Source: Hemibagrus wyckioides
Lineage: Eukaryota; Chordata; Actinopteri; Siluriformes; Bagridae
NCBI RefSeq assembly: GCF_019097595.1
Contig: NC_080718.1
Span: forward strand, 27,172,657-27,236,656
DNA length: 64,000 bases
Direction of reading: 5' to 3'
Part shown: in pieces, positions 47,265-59,129 of the stretch
Layout of the letters: each line of letters starts with the position of its first letter
Numbering within the stretch: position 1 is the stretch's first letter
The notes under the pieces: generated by a model
The model's input: the letters and a program-made list of their open reading frames with translations, nothing else
Told to the model about the DNA's origin: nothing
Databases searched by the model: none
Made by a program: the position numbers and the translations under genes

Positions 47265-47566
47265 TTACCCCAAATCACCCCAATTCCTCCTACATAAATA
47301 TGTCTGCTTAATTTATTTTAGACACTTCATTTGATTTGATTTGACACTTGATATGTTTGTGATTTTTTAAAATTTATTTACTTTTTTTCCAGAAACTGGA
47401 AGCAGCATGTCATAATTTTGCAGATTTCCATCTGAAATACTGCATGAAAAAAGCGCTGGAGTTACACAGAAAAGTGATGGAGTTCATCTTTCCTAAAAAA
47501 AACCCAAAACTAGCGTGTGAGAAAATCAACATGTGTAGGAAACCTAAAGTGCTCATCTTGTGGTAA
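45562..47566 (+). CDS. NK-lysin-like saposin-fold peptide, gene F
   Basis: Exons 45562-45604, 45689-45801, 46863-46937 and 47393-47566 (TAA) give 134 residues in phases 1, 0, 0. The signal peptide is LILLGFLLFCSG then VVADTWA. The acidic propeptide ends KDDDKNK. The domain has RCLVC, AAC, KYC ten residues on, EFIFPKKNPKLAC and KINMC. After the sixth cysteine there is a ten-residue basic then hydrophobic tail (RKPKVLILW), longer than in its neighbours. Intron 2 holds a 41-bp minisatellite. AATAAA at 47816 is a likely polyadenylation signal. The charge is strongly positive in exon 3 and the last exon. Confidence 0.8.
45838..46510. repeat. 41-bp minisatellite in intron 2 of gene F
   Basis: About a dozen units built on CCCTAGTAACCATCTGGAAT and CCCATAGTTACTGCCTAGCG. 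They are regular to about 46310, then decay into CCTAGCAACCA-type sequence. This is a common style of teleost minisatellite. Confidence 0.9.
47214..47268. repeat. TTTA microsatellite in intron 3 of gene F
   Basis: A pure (TTTA)n run of about 13 units. Confidence 0.95.
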
Positions 47567-48246
47567 GACGCCAGGCCTCAGCCTGGAATATCCGGAATAT
47601 CACCAAAAAAAAAATACACAAATTCCTGATTTAGGGATTAGAAAGCTCCTCTTTGCACACTGATCCTTCTTGAGTTCTCCAGCTTTTCCTTCAATATTCT
47701 CTTCTAATTATTCTTTTGTTTGCTAATAATTGTTATTATAATGATATGCACAAATATCATAATGATCTTTTTAGATCTGTGTTAAATAGTGAACAGGATT
47801 TAATGTTTTTAATCAAATAAAAAGCAAAAGATATTTTTCAGCTGAAACCTGCATTTTTTTTCATATAAATTGCATCTGTCTACAAGTTTGTGTCTTAATT
47901 CGCTGTTCAACTTATTAAAACACGCTTGACCATGAAGTGTTTGTGTCACGTCTCTGTCTCTTGCAGAAAAGTCACACAAGTTGAACAGAATAATAAACTA
48001 ATGCTTCACACGTTATGAGGATTTTTTTTGTTGTTGTTTTAATAGTGACCAATTATACTTTCATTTTTATGTTCATTTTTTCACCCGATTCACTTATTAA
48101 CAAGTTCATTTTCACCTGATTCTTGTCTGTTCGCTTCTTTATCTGTCACCTGTATATGAGGCATGAGGTTCTATTTTTCATATCAGAGAACCTATTGTTT
48201 TTATATGAGAGCTCATGTGTTTAATTGAAGTTAAGTTAAGTAGCCT

Positions 48247-48545
48247 TTGTCACATATACATTATTGCACAATGACATTCTTTCTTCCTTTGGAGGGTTGG
48301 GGTCAGAGCGCAGGGTCAGCCATGGTCAGCAGGGAGGGTTGGGGGCCTTGCTCAGCTTGGCAGAGCAGGGTCTTGAACCCCTATCTTTCGGTTTTCGCAT
48401 ATTCCAGGTTATTATCATGCTGGGGTCAGAGCACAGGGTCAGCCATGGTGCAGAGCCCCTGGAGCAGGAGAGGTTAAGGGCCTTGCTCAAGGTAGCTTGG
48501 CAGCGATCAGTGACCCAGTGCCTTAACCACGGAGCAATCACATCC
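48247..48545 (-). mobile_element. tRNA-SINE on the minus strand with internal duplication
   Basis: The reverse complement matches the 40361 SINE body: GGCCTTGCTCAA and AGTGCCTTAACCACGGAGCA read as its head, and TTTGTCACATATACATTATT as its tail. The GGGTCAGAGC-CAGGGTCAGCCATGG segment occurs twice (about 48299 and 48422), so part of the body is duplicated. Confidence 0.65.
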
Positions 48546-49248
48546 CTGAAGACTATACCATCCCGAGCTGGGGCTATTTGCAAGGCATGGGTGCTTTGTA
48601 AGACGTGGCACTTGCCCATTTTTGGAGAGAAAAGAATGCCTCTTCACATGTGTTTCACATAGTTATACTAATGATGTGTGAAATGTTTCCATATCATGTG
48701 ACCTGTATTTTAGCTCACAGTCCCCTGATCCATTGATTACTAAACACACACGCTTGTCTCACCTTCAAAAAATCCATGAAATATTTTTTATTTATTTATT
48801 TCATTAAATAGTTAGTTATAGTTACTTGTTCTAGATTCATATTTTTTCATTATATCTAGTGTTTGAACCTCATATCAAGCTTAAAGATAAAATGTAAATA
48901 AATCACTAATTAATTAAATAAATAAATGTGCATGATATATGTTTTAAATACTTATATATAAAGGCATAAAAATAAATTAGGACCCTGTGTCTAAACTTCT
49001 GATTATATATGTTTTTTTTTAATGTTTCTGTTATGTTACTGGTCTTAGTTTAGTTTAGTTTAGTGTGTTGGTTAAAGCAGACTAGGATATTAATGTCCTT
49101 TTTTTTATTATTTTAAATAATATTTTATTTCATGACACACAGTGTCATCTAAAATGATGTAGATGTTAAACCATGTAGATCATTTTTTGCTGATTTAGAG
49201 AAGATGTGGCTGGTAGCCATCATGGTCTAGAAAGAGGAAGATAAACAA

Positions 49249-49290
<42 letters not shown>

Positions 49291-49369
49291 AAGAAAGAAA
49301 GGGAACATGACAGTAGAGCTGTGGCCAAATATTCTCGTGTAGTTTTTGCTCAAAGTTAATTAACAAAAC
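48546..49369. other. Spacer upstream of gene G
   Basis: AT-rich sequence without a recognised gene. It includes a (GA)n run at about 49253-49286 followed by (GAAA)n, ending some 75 bases before the gene G start codon. Confidence 0.5.
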
Positions 49370-49378
49370 ATGAGAAAC

Positions 49379-52024
49379 ATGTCGTCCGTAATTCTCCTCG
49401 GTTTTCTGCTAACGATCTCAGGTAAGAATGCCATGATATTATTGAACCTACTTTACTAAATGATTCAGCAGAATGAGTCGACTCCTGATTCGTTTAATCC
49501 TGACTCACAAAAGTGAAGTTTGTCAAGAGATATTTTGTTGTTCTCCAGCAAAATTTCATTTGTCACTCATGTATTTTTTAATATAATGTATTTTTAAATA
49601 ATAAATATCAGCTTGGTGTATTTTGCCGTTTATTTTACACCAGTGATTTTAGATTGTTTTGGGTTCTACTGTGTGTAAAGAGATTAATATAAGTAAAGAA
49701 GTAACTATGAAAGTAAATAATATTAGTAGTAGTAGTTATAGTAGTAGCAATACTAGTAGTAGGAGTAGAAGTAGTAGTAAGTCAAATTACCTGAATAATA
49801 CTTGTGTCTTTTTTCATAAACAGTGGTTTTTGCTGAACATGGTGGATTTTCAAATTCATCACACATCATGACAGACCAACATGACGGGATCCTAAACGTA
49901 CGTGAATACTCATTATTATTTCTGTAAGATATGAACAAAACAAAAATAAAATAAATAAAATGTTACAAAAAAGTACATTCCAATACAACAGATGAAAATG
50001 AATAGAATATTAGAAAATTATATAGAGTAAATTTATAACTTTTAATACCTATATGCAGAAACTTTTTTGCTCTGTTCTCCAGATAGCTGCATTCACCGCT
50101 CCGCCGAAGTGGCAGAAGAACCCGATTGTGTGTTGCACTTGCCAGGATTTTGTAAAAATAACAAAACCCAAAACTGATCTCAAGATGCAGTTGGTAAGAT
50201 ATCAAATATTTGGTCAGTTTTATCAAAGCGGTTCCATTTACATAATGTGTCCAGTCTTCAATAGGAATTCCACTTCACAGGTTATTCTTAGATTATTATA
50301 GACTTTTTAGACTTGTTTTTAAACGTAATATTACATTCTACACTGATCCATGTAGTAGCTTTTTATTTTTACATTAAATATTGGTATTTTTATTTTAAAA
50401 AAGTATGTCAGTACTGACAGGATTTAAAAACATGTATAATACACATAAGTAAGTATTTAAGTTTTTAAAAAGTCTATTAATAAAATTGGGGGGGAAAAAA
50501 GCAAAAAAAATTAATAAATAAGGTATCTAAGTAAACATTTAAAAAGGTTTAAAAAAATAAGAATTTTTGTATGTTAAAAATTAAATATCAATGTAAAATG
50601 TTATAAAATCAGTATGTAAATGTCATTTAAAAATGTATGAATTTAGCAAGTAAGTAAAAAAAAAATCAGTAAGTATGTTAAAAATGTATAAAGTTAGCAT
50701 GTAATAAAAAAAAGCAATTCATTAAGTATTTCTGCACATTAAAAAAATATGTACATATGTATGAAAGCTAAAAAAAAAATTTAATAAGCATTTTCATATG
50801 GTAAAGTAAGTTAAGTAAGTAAGTAGGTAAGAAACTAAGTAAAATGATTTGATTTGATTTTTTAGAATGGAGATTCACAAATTTCTTCAGAGATGTTGAA
50901 TAAATGGTTATATATATTCAAATTTGTGAAAAGCATACATGGACTTTCAAATCTATACTTGGTTCTGTGTGGTTCATCAAAATTGGGCCCAAGTCAAAGT
51001 TTTTGCTAGATAAATATATAATAATGTAAGTCGTAGATCTTCTAAATATCATTCAATTCATGTTAATTCTTATCTCTGAGATATAAACGTCCTTCTGCTT
51101 TGAACTCTTGTCCTTTTGTGAAGTGATCGAACCATGAGCCTGTATTGAAGTGATCGATCCATGAGCCTGTATTGAAGTGATCGATCCATGAGCCTGTATT
51201 GAAGTGATCGATCCATGAGCCTGTATTGAAGTGATCGATCCATGAGCCTGTATTGAAGTGATCGAACCATGAGCCTGTATTGAAGTGATCGAACCATGAG
51301 CCTGTATTGAAGTGATCGATCCATGAGCCTGTATTGAAGTGATCGAACCATGAGCCTGTATTGAAGTGATCGAACCATGAGCCTGTATTGAAGTGATCGA
51401 TCCATGAGCCTGTATTGAAGTGATCGATCCATGAGCCTGTATTGAAGTGATCGAACCATGAGCCTGTATTGAAGTGATCGAACCATGAGCCTGTATTGAA
51501 GTGATCGAACCATGAGCCTGTATTGAAGTGATCGAACCATGAGCCTGTATTGAAGTGATCGATCCATGAGCCTGTATTGAAGTGATCGAACCATGAGCCT
51601 GTATTGAAGTGATCGATCCATGAGCCTGTATTGAAGTGATCGATCCATGAGCCTGTATTGAAGTGATCGAACCATGAGCCTGTATTGAAGTGATCGAACC
51701 ATGAGCCTGTATTGAAGTGATCGAACCATGAGCCTGTATTGAAGTGATCGAACCATGAGCCTGTATTGAAGTGATCGATCCATGAGCCTGTATTGAAGTG
51801 ATCGATCCATGAGCCTGTATTGAAGTGATCGAACCATGAGCCTGTATTATCTTTTCTATCATCTTTTACAGAAAATAAACAAGTTTTGCAACATGTTCAC
51901 CCAGCGTGTGAAAATTAAATGTTTGCAAATTGGAGCAAAACTCAAGAGGAAAATCGTGGAGAAAATTTTCCCCGGAAAAATTCCCAGAGATACCTGTCGG
52001 AAATTCAAGCTGTGTATGTATTAA
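49379..52024 (+). CDS. NK-lysin-like saposin-fold peptide, gene G
   Basis: Exons 49379-49421, 49824-49897, 50083-50193 and 51872-52024 (TAA) give 126 residues in phases 1, 0, 0. An in-frame ATG at 49370 would add three residues; 49379 is preferred because it gives the same 43-base first exon as its paralogues. The signal peptide is VILLGFLLTISV-like and the propeptide is short. The C-x2-C exon is longer than usual and reads VCCTC, with an extra cysteine inside the pair. The last exon has KFC, IKC ten residues on, KIFPGKIPRDTC and KFKLC. Intron 3 contains a 27-bp minisatellite ending 23 bases before the acceptor. An AATAAA (52023-52028) overlaps the stop codon. Confidence 0.8.
51117..51848. 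repeat. 27-bp minisatellite in intron 3 of gene G
   Basis: Twenty-seven near-perfect units containing GAAGTGATCGATCCATGAGC or the same with GATCGAACC. A single position (T or A) is almost the only variation. Because 27 is a multiple of three with no stops, long frames run through it on the minus strand; they are not genes. Confidence 0.97.
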
Positions 52025-52955
52025 TAAAGGCAAAAAAAAAAATAAACCAACAAATAAATAAATGACACCACAGCCACTCAAATATCTTAAATATACAGGC
52101 AGATTTAAGTAATATCTCTTGTATGATTGTTTATGAAATAAATGTGAAATGAGTCTAGAGACTATAATGTCTTTTTTTTTGTTAAATGTTTCTTGGAACT
52201 GCATATAACTGATTAAATTTTGTTTGACTTTTGTTTCCTTTTTATTTTCTCTCAATTGTTTTAATGATTATTTTTGATGCTTCTTTTTGTGTCTATCTCA
52301 TTTTGATAGCTGTGGTTTTCTAACGATATTTTTACACTTATAGACTAATAGACTTAAATAATAATTGATTTAATTGACTGTAGAATTTAATGTTGTTCTC
52401 TTTAGGCATGTGAAGTAAATGCACTGTTTAATGTGTCGTACTATGTTGGATAAAATTTAAAAAAAATTAAATAAACATTAATTCTGTAGTCTACTGTACT
52501 TCACTCTATTTTTCTGAATTTTAAAGAAATTCAATTCAGCTGTTAATTGAGGTAAAAAATGGAGAGAAACTGATCCATATTTAAAATATTTACTATAAAA
52601 ATTGGGTTCCTGAAATTGGCTTGTGCTTGTATGAGTTGATTTTGTGATTTTGTTAAAAAAAAATGGTGAAAATATAAAATGTATTTGCTAAAAAATATTT
52701 GCTAGGGAGGTAGGAAGGGGGGGGGGAGAGAGAGAGAAAGAGAGAGGGAGAGAGAGAGGGAAAGAGAGAGGGGGGAGAGGGAGGGAGGGAGAGAGAGAGA
52801 GAGAGAGAGGGAGGGAGGGAGGGAGGGAGGGAGAGAAAGAGAGAGGGAGGGAGAGAGAGAGTGAGTGAGAGAGAGAGAAAGAGAGACTGTGAGAGAGAGA
52901 GAGAGAGAGGTTGGAGTTTGTTCTAACATTTTTCCTCCTAAAGACAAAGCTTAAA
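52025..52955. other. Spacer between genes G and H with GA tract
   Basis: 3' flank of gene G (further AATAAA at 52041 and 52137), AT-rich spacer, then a GA/GGGA polypurine tract at about 52716-52911 that ends 45 bases before the gene H start codon. Confidence 0.6.
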
Positions 52956-55358
52956 ATGTTTTATTTCTTTTATCTTGCCGTGTTTCTGATGTGTTCAGGT
53001 GAGATACAGCTTTAATATAAAATGTTTTTTTTATCTCATCTGTTTATAAAATTATGTTAAGCAATATTAAAAATGATATTTTTTGATACTATATGAAATG
53101 AATAATCACTTAAGTCTTGTTACGTTAATGAACCTTCACTGAGCGACAATTTGAAAGAGTGTGAAAATAGCTGGTCAAATTTCTGATTACAAAAAATGTC
53201 TTTGTTTTATCTTTGGTCCAAAATGGATGTTTGTGTGTGTGTGTGTGTGTGTGTGTGAATTTACATGTTTAATTTAATTTTTTGGGGGGCAACAAAAATG
53301 TACTGTGAGAAATTTCCTCTTACATAACTTTTGCGAGATGAAATTTCAAACATCAGGAAAACTGGAACATATCCCGATTTCAATAATTTACTTGTAACTT
53401 GTGGATTTATTCATGCTTTTGTTAAGAAACCAGTCACTAACACAAATTGTCCTTGATTTCCTAGAATCCAAACTTTATTTAATATTCTAGAGTAACAATT
53501 TTCATGTTTTTTTGGTCTAAAATGTACATTTTATACATGTTTAATTGACCTAACTAATTGAAGTAACTATTTAACATAACTTTTTTAGGACCACAAAATA
53601 TATAGTTTTCATATAAAAACAAAAGATTTGGAGTAAAGGATAAATCCGTCTGATACCGAATTCATTCACATGTCTAATGTAAAAAAAAAATAATAATAAA
53701 TTAAATTAAAAAAAAAACACGATGGTATTTTTACATTTTCTTAATTTTTCAAAATCCACTTTAAAACTTTAAAATTAATTTCAAATAAAAACTACCAAGA
53801 GCGTTGGTGTATAAAAACCCCCCCACCTGATTCCGAACGAAGAAACCGGAATAAAATATTATATGAATAAAAGTTATGTAGAAATTTATGTAGTTATGTA
53901 GATATGTAGTGAATTTATGTAGAAACCGGAATATAAAATAATATATGAATAAAAGCGAATGAATTTGTGAATTAATATAGAAAACTTTCATTTTGTTATA
54001 ATTAATTTTCATTTAAATTAGATATCTTGAGACGACAAATGTTCCTGCATCAAGTTTAAACTTTATTTGTCATGCAAGCAATTCTGTGGCCGGTTTTCTT
54101 TATCATGTTGATGTTTTTAATGCTTTTTAGGGCGATTTTTGAAGAAAAGAAAATATTTCAATATAATTTGGAGATTTATCAAATTTGTAAATTGTCTTAT
54201 ACGTAACTCATGTTTTTTTTTTGTTGTTTTTTAAAGTAACATATCAGCTAAGTAACAGCTCTGTGTTAACCAAAGCGGTATGAAATATGTGTTTAACAAA
54301 AATCTTTGACACAAAGCTAAACATTACACAGAAATTTATACTATGTGATAAAGCTAAAGGAATGAATGTGTGTTATCTTGGGTTTCTACATATAGGAAAA
54401 GAAAAACATCTAAAATAGGTTATATGAAAAGGTGAAAATTTGCCCAAAATAATCAGAAAGTAACTCTAGCATGATGTATTGGCAGTCGTTGTTCACAGTG
54501 AGCAGTGGTCCAATGAGCTGGATCTACTGCCGGAGTTCGAGAAGGTAAACGCGAGCCTTCAGGAGGTGGTGAGAGCGCTTCAGAACAGCACATGGGTAAA
54601 TCATATGCTTTTGTTCTTAAAAACAATTCGGATGTCAACAACACGAAACAGAAAAGATTTACATCTTCACGTTTTTCCACAGAAACTGCCTTACAAATGC
54701 TGCATGTGCAAAGAGTCGGTGAGGATGACCAGGTTTGTGATCATGAATGCGATTCAGGAGGTCAGATTATCTTCCAACTCTCCAGTCATTTGCAGACACA
54801 TTTTTCACTCAAGCTCTACAATTGCCCTATCACTAAAACTCAAATGCTTTTAGACTTTATTTCAAATCTGTATACTCAACATCGAAACTAAGATTGGATG
54901 TCCAATCCGCTACTAAAGATCTATTCCCGCAACACCTTCCATATTCCTGGGATGGATTCCACAACCTGAACCATGATAAAGCGATTAATAAATAATCCAG
55001 AAGTTTGGTTTTCGGATCGTTTTGCATCTTTGTCTAAAACAAATTGAAATCGACTTCAGAATATATGGTTCCCAGACATCTTGCACCCATTACAGCTAGC
55101 AATGTTATTTACTATTTGCTTAAACATCATTATCGTTGGCATTCAGCAGCACCGTAGTTGTCTCACAGATCTTTCTCATATGTCTAATGATTATTTGTTC
55201 ATTCTCTTTCGCAGAAAGCCGAAGATCTATGCAACTTGATAAAAAGTGTCCGGGACGAATGCATGCGTAAAGCGAAAGTTTTTCAGGTCAAAATAATACG
55301 TACCCTTTTCCCTGTCAGTCCCTACATCATCTGCAAGAGTTTAAAAGCCTGCAAATAA
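52956..55358 (+). CDS. NK-lysin-like saposin-fold peptide, gene H
   Basis: Exons 52956-52998, 54486-54595, 54683-54760 and 55215-55358 (TAA) give 124 residues in phases 1, 0, 0. An alternative donor at 54545 would shorten exon 2 by 51 bases in frame. The signal peptide is FFYLAVFLMCSV. The propeptide is acidic (ELDLLPEFEK) with one N-glycosylation sequon (NST). The domain has KCCMC, like gene G with an extra cysteine in the pair, then DLC, a cysteine nine residues on, RTLFPVSPYIIC and SLKAC. It is the last member of the array that I can find. AATAAA occurs at about 55547. Confidence 0.78.
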
Positions 55359-55786
55359 TCCTGTTGATATTTATATCAACAAACAAAATATTACAAAATT
55401 GTTCAAAATTGTTCTGGAACTTTCTCTGTATCTCTTGTAAACTCCATCATTTATACACAACTTATAACTAGTGTATTGTTGGTTTTTTTGTTTTTGTAAA
55501 TGTCACTTGATCCAGAATTTAAAGGTTTGCTGTGGAAAACATCCAAAATAAAACATAATGATTTAATTATGCATTTCTTTGGGTGTATGAACGTTATATT
55601 TGTGTCAGGATTTTTGGGTTCACTCTGAGATGAAGCGTGAGCCGTGCTGCTGCAGATACATCTACTGATATCAGGGAAGATATTGCTAAAGAACCACACG
55701 GAGACAGAGTGTATTAAAACAGAGCAAAAATAATTTCTAGGACAAATCAAAGGTCATAATATGTGGTAGCTTATGTCTAATATGTG
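55359..55786. other. 3' flank of gene H
   Basis: AT-rich 3' flank, then sequence without a recognised gene. The boundary with the retroviral remnant to the right is unclear. Confidence 0.35.
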
Positions 55787-55905
55787 GGGATGGGGTAGCT
55801 TAGTGGTTAAGGTGCTGGTGAAGGTTCTGTCTTGAGCAAGGCCCTCAACCCTCAGTTGTATAAAAATTGAGATAAGTTGCTCTGGATAAGGCTAAAAATG
55901 TAAAT
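55787..55905 (+). mobile_element. SINE fragment
   Basis: GGGGTAGCTTAGTGGTTAAG and CTTGAGCAAGGCCCTCAACC are SINE head and body phrases; GTTGCTCTGGATAAGG follows. The tRNA B box is missing, so it is internally deleted. Confidence 0.6.
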
Positions 55906-55989
55906 ATAAATAATATGAGGTCAAAACAAATGGCATCACACAGTCAGACCAGAGATATAATCAGAATATATCAATACACTCCCAGTATG

Positions 55990-58500
55990 ACCTGTGCATG
56001 CTCTTAAGGAGCATGAAAGACAGTCTCCATACCACATCCCCAACTTTAAACTACAGTCACCCTTTAAGGTCACGCATGCCAGAGGTCAGAGGGTAATCCT
56101 GTCCAGCAAGACGCCAGACCTAATTCAGCGGAACGTAGGTACTGAGCGGAACTGCTACATGAACATGTTTTTATGAGTCGCTTATTTTCTATTTAGTCTA
56201 GCAGGATCACAACTTGAGCATGATTGGCCAAAGACTCTACAAAACCAGTGTCCAGGAACATTAGCAGTCCTAGTCGGATTATCAGACATGTGTAAAAGCT
56301 AATACATAAGTTTCCTTATATGTGTATGTGAAAAGGTGAGATGAGGTGAGGCCCCCTAAGGGCTGCTTGATTGCTGAGTTTCTCCTTTTTTTTGGAAGAA
56401 CCTGGTTGAGGTAAGGAGAGATGAGACTTTTTACCAGTACAACATCACCTGGGAGAAAAAGGGTGAGTCGACAGTTCTATGAGTAGGGGGAGAGAGGCAG
56501 AGACATTAGCGAGACATTAGCATACAAACTGTTCAATTTTCAATTAGTGCTTGAGTATAATCGCCAACAATCACTTCCAGGTCAACTGAAAAGGAAACAC
56601 CAGGATTAGCTTTAGTCCAAGGGGTTGGAAATGACCTGCCCATAATTATCTCAAATGGAGATAGTTATAGTGGTTTTGAATGTGGTGTCATACAAGTTTC
56701 ACAAAGAACTGAGGTGAGGAGATCCACTCTGAAAGCATATCGTGAACCAGTATAAATAGTTACTACTTCATCTTTATACCGACAACATGCTGTTGTTAAA
56801 GAGACAAGTCCAGCAGCTTGAGATGAGAAAAAAGGAATAGAGTGAGCTTTGTGAACAGACTAAATGTCCACAAAAGGTAGTGTTATCATTGGGTTCAGAA
56901 CATCAGCCATCTACAAATATGTGTGCCCCTCCCTCCAACAGATGTTGTGGGGATGTGGTAGCTCAGTGGTTAAGGTGTTGGACTACTGAGTTGTGAGTTT
57001 GAATCCACAAATCGAGAGATTTTGTGGATATGCGACTGGACGATAAATACCACTGTGCTCTTGGGCCGAGACTCCCATGGCCGGTGACATAGCGATGCCG
57101 CCCTAGACTTGGATCAGAGCTCAGGGATTGTTTGAGGTAACAGAAAGAGTTCATCATTTCTTAGACCATTCTACAGTATCAGGCATGTCTTTGAGACAGC
57201 ACTGGCGCAACACTTGTGAACAGGTTAGTATATATATATATATATTAATTGATCAGTCCCAGAAAACTGATGATCTTTCTGTGTTTTTGGGTGGATGGAC
57301 CTCCATTATGACTCTCAGACAATCAGATGAGAGTTTGCGCTGTCCTTGGGAGATGAGAAGCCCCAGATACTGCAGCAGAGTCTTACAGAATTGAATTTTT
57401 GAGAGCGAGGCCTTGAAACCATACTCAGGTTTCAGGTGAGTGAGCAGGATAAGTGAGCCTCTTCTACAGCAGTCCCTGAAAGCAGAATGTCATCTGTGTA
57501 TTTCAGTGGAGAACTCGTCTCATGGCAGGACGAGTGATGACAACAAAGAATGCCCCACCGACAAGAACACAGCCGGTCAGTCGATGAATCAGTGTGTCCA
57601 TCAATGATGTTGTTTGAAAGTAAAGGGAAAGATCGGCTGCATCTGCTCACTGACAGGGATACTGAAAAAGGAACTATAGAAAACAACAACAGTAAAATGA
57701 TCCTGATAACATGGTATGGCAGATAACATTGATTAAACATCAGGCACAATTTGGCTAATAGGGATTACTACATCATTAATGTGGTGCATTGTGCATATAA
57801 CTCAGGGATATTGTTTACAGCACACAGTGGTTTATTGACCAAAGGTTAGTGACATATAGTGGTACCTGTACCTGTCCTACATCATTGTAGTACGTGGCTC
57901 ACAATTTGGATGGGACTTCAGAGAGCTCAATACATATTGCAGGATCATCACAGGCCTCATACATGTCAGATGTAAACATTACAGAAGAAAATAGACATTA
58001 GTTGGAGTGCTGAGAACAAGACAACCTCCTTCAAAAGTTCATTTCAACTTAGCCAAAACGTCACAGCCCAACAGATTGAATGGTGAGGATGGAATGACAG
58101 AACATCTGTAATAAAAGAGAATTTCAGGATCATCTGGACTAATAGTTTTGAGAGAGAAGGTTTTAGGACAGGTGACATGAACTATGCCTATTCTAAGAGT
58201 TAATACATAAATTTGATACTATTTTCCAAGTGAGGTGCATGTGTCCATCATGAAAAGGTAAACAACATCTCTATTTAACACATAAGTTAAACAGGTTTAA
58301 ATCATCATCATCATCATCAAAAAACACTTTTCTTAGATGCCATTGTTTCTCTCACTCGTTCCACCATGCTAAATCATCAACAAAAGGTTGGACAAAATGC
58401 CAATATAATGATTAAACGTCCAAGTATTGGGAGCCACTTCCACTCATTGTTATAATACACAAAGTCACAAAGACACAAAGACAAGACAAACAGACAGACA
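55990..58500 (-). mobile_element. Decayed endogenous retrovirus, pol remnants
   Basis: On the minus strand the pieces are in pol order. Near 58130-58040 a frame with SPFNLLGCDVL suggests the end of the aspartic protease. 57600-57270 has reverse transcriptase signs (YTDDILLSGTAVEEAH, then LQYLGLLISQGQRKLS across frames). Near 56460-56330 a stretch with SPGDVVLVKSL resembles the end of the integrase. Stops and frameshifts are many, no LTR pair was recognised and no env was seen. A SINE is inserted at about 56948. It is inactive. Confidence 0.6.
56948..57075 (+). mobile_element. tRNA-derived SINE in the retroviral remnant
   Basis: GGTAGCTCAGTGGTTAAGG (A box) and GTTGTGAGTTTGAATCCAC (B box) lie at tRNA-like spacing. 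A short body follows (TGCTCTTGGGCCGAGACTCC). Confidence 0.65.
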
Positions 58501-58574
58501 ACAGGCTTAGAGGAGCTTAGGCTGTGTGAGCAGCAGGAGAAAGAAAAGTTTATGTTTAATGTGCCTGTGACCTC

Positions 58575-58965
58575 CCAGCGGACCAGGGAGCGAACAAAAA
58601 ACCTCCCAGAAGAGCAGGGAACTTACAAAATCGCGCTGCAGACCGGGGAAGGAATAAAATCTCCTGGTGGACTGGGGAAAGTACAAAATCTCCCAGCAGA
58701 ATCGGGGAACGAACAAAATCTCCCAGCTGAACTGGGGAATGAACAGAACCTCCCGGCAGACCAGGGAATGAGCAGAACCTCCCAGTGGACCTGGGAACTA
58801 ACAAAATCTCCCGGTGGACAAAGGAAAGAAAAATATCTCTTGGTGGACCAGAGAATGAACACAATCCTCCCAGAAGAGCAGGGAATGTACGAAAACTCCC
58901 AGCAGACCAGGGAACTCACAAAATCTTTCAGAAGTCTGGGGAACGAACAAAAAAACAGAGGAACA
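58575..58965. repeat. 30-bp minisatellite
   Basis: About a dozen diverged units built on CTCCCAGCAGACCAGGGAAT and GAACAAAAT. It adjoins the retroviral remnant and could be an expanded part of its leader. Open frames on both strands are repeat artefacts. Confidence 0.85.
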
Positions 58966-59129
58966 ACTAATCAGCTCCTTTCAGCTATTCCTAACTCAAT
59001 ACATGTGCCAATAATTCTTAAACAGAATTTCCCTGAGGGTTAAGATTAGGAAATCTGTGTAATCCTAACTAAGATAACATGCATGGAGGCAGATACCAAG
59101 AAGAGTTCTCCTCTTACCCGCTGCTGTAA

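Noticed and set aside
51053..51862. Long minus-strand open frames with a nine-residue repeat (IQAHGSITS)
   Set aside because: They are exactly the 27-bp minisatellite read in frame. There is no signal, promoter or non-repeat domain, and the region is intron 3 of gene G.
58552..59043. 163-codon Gln/Asn/Glu-rich frame
   Set aside because: It follows the 30-bp minisatellite, which is open on both strands. No conserved domain is seen.
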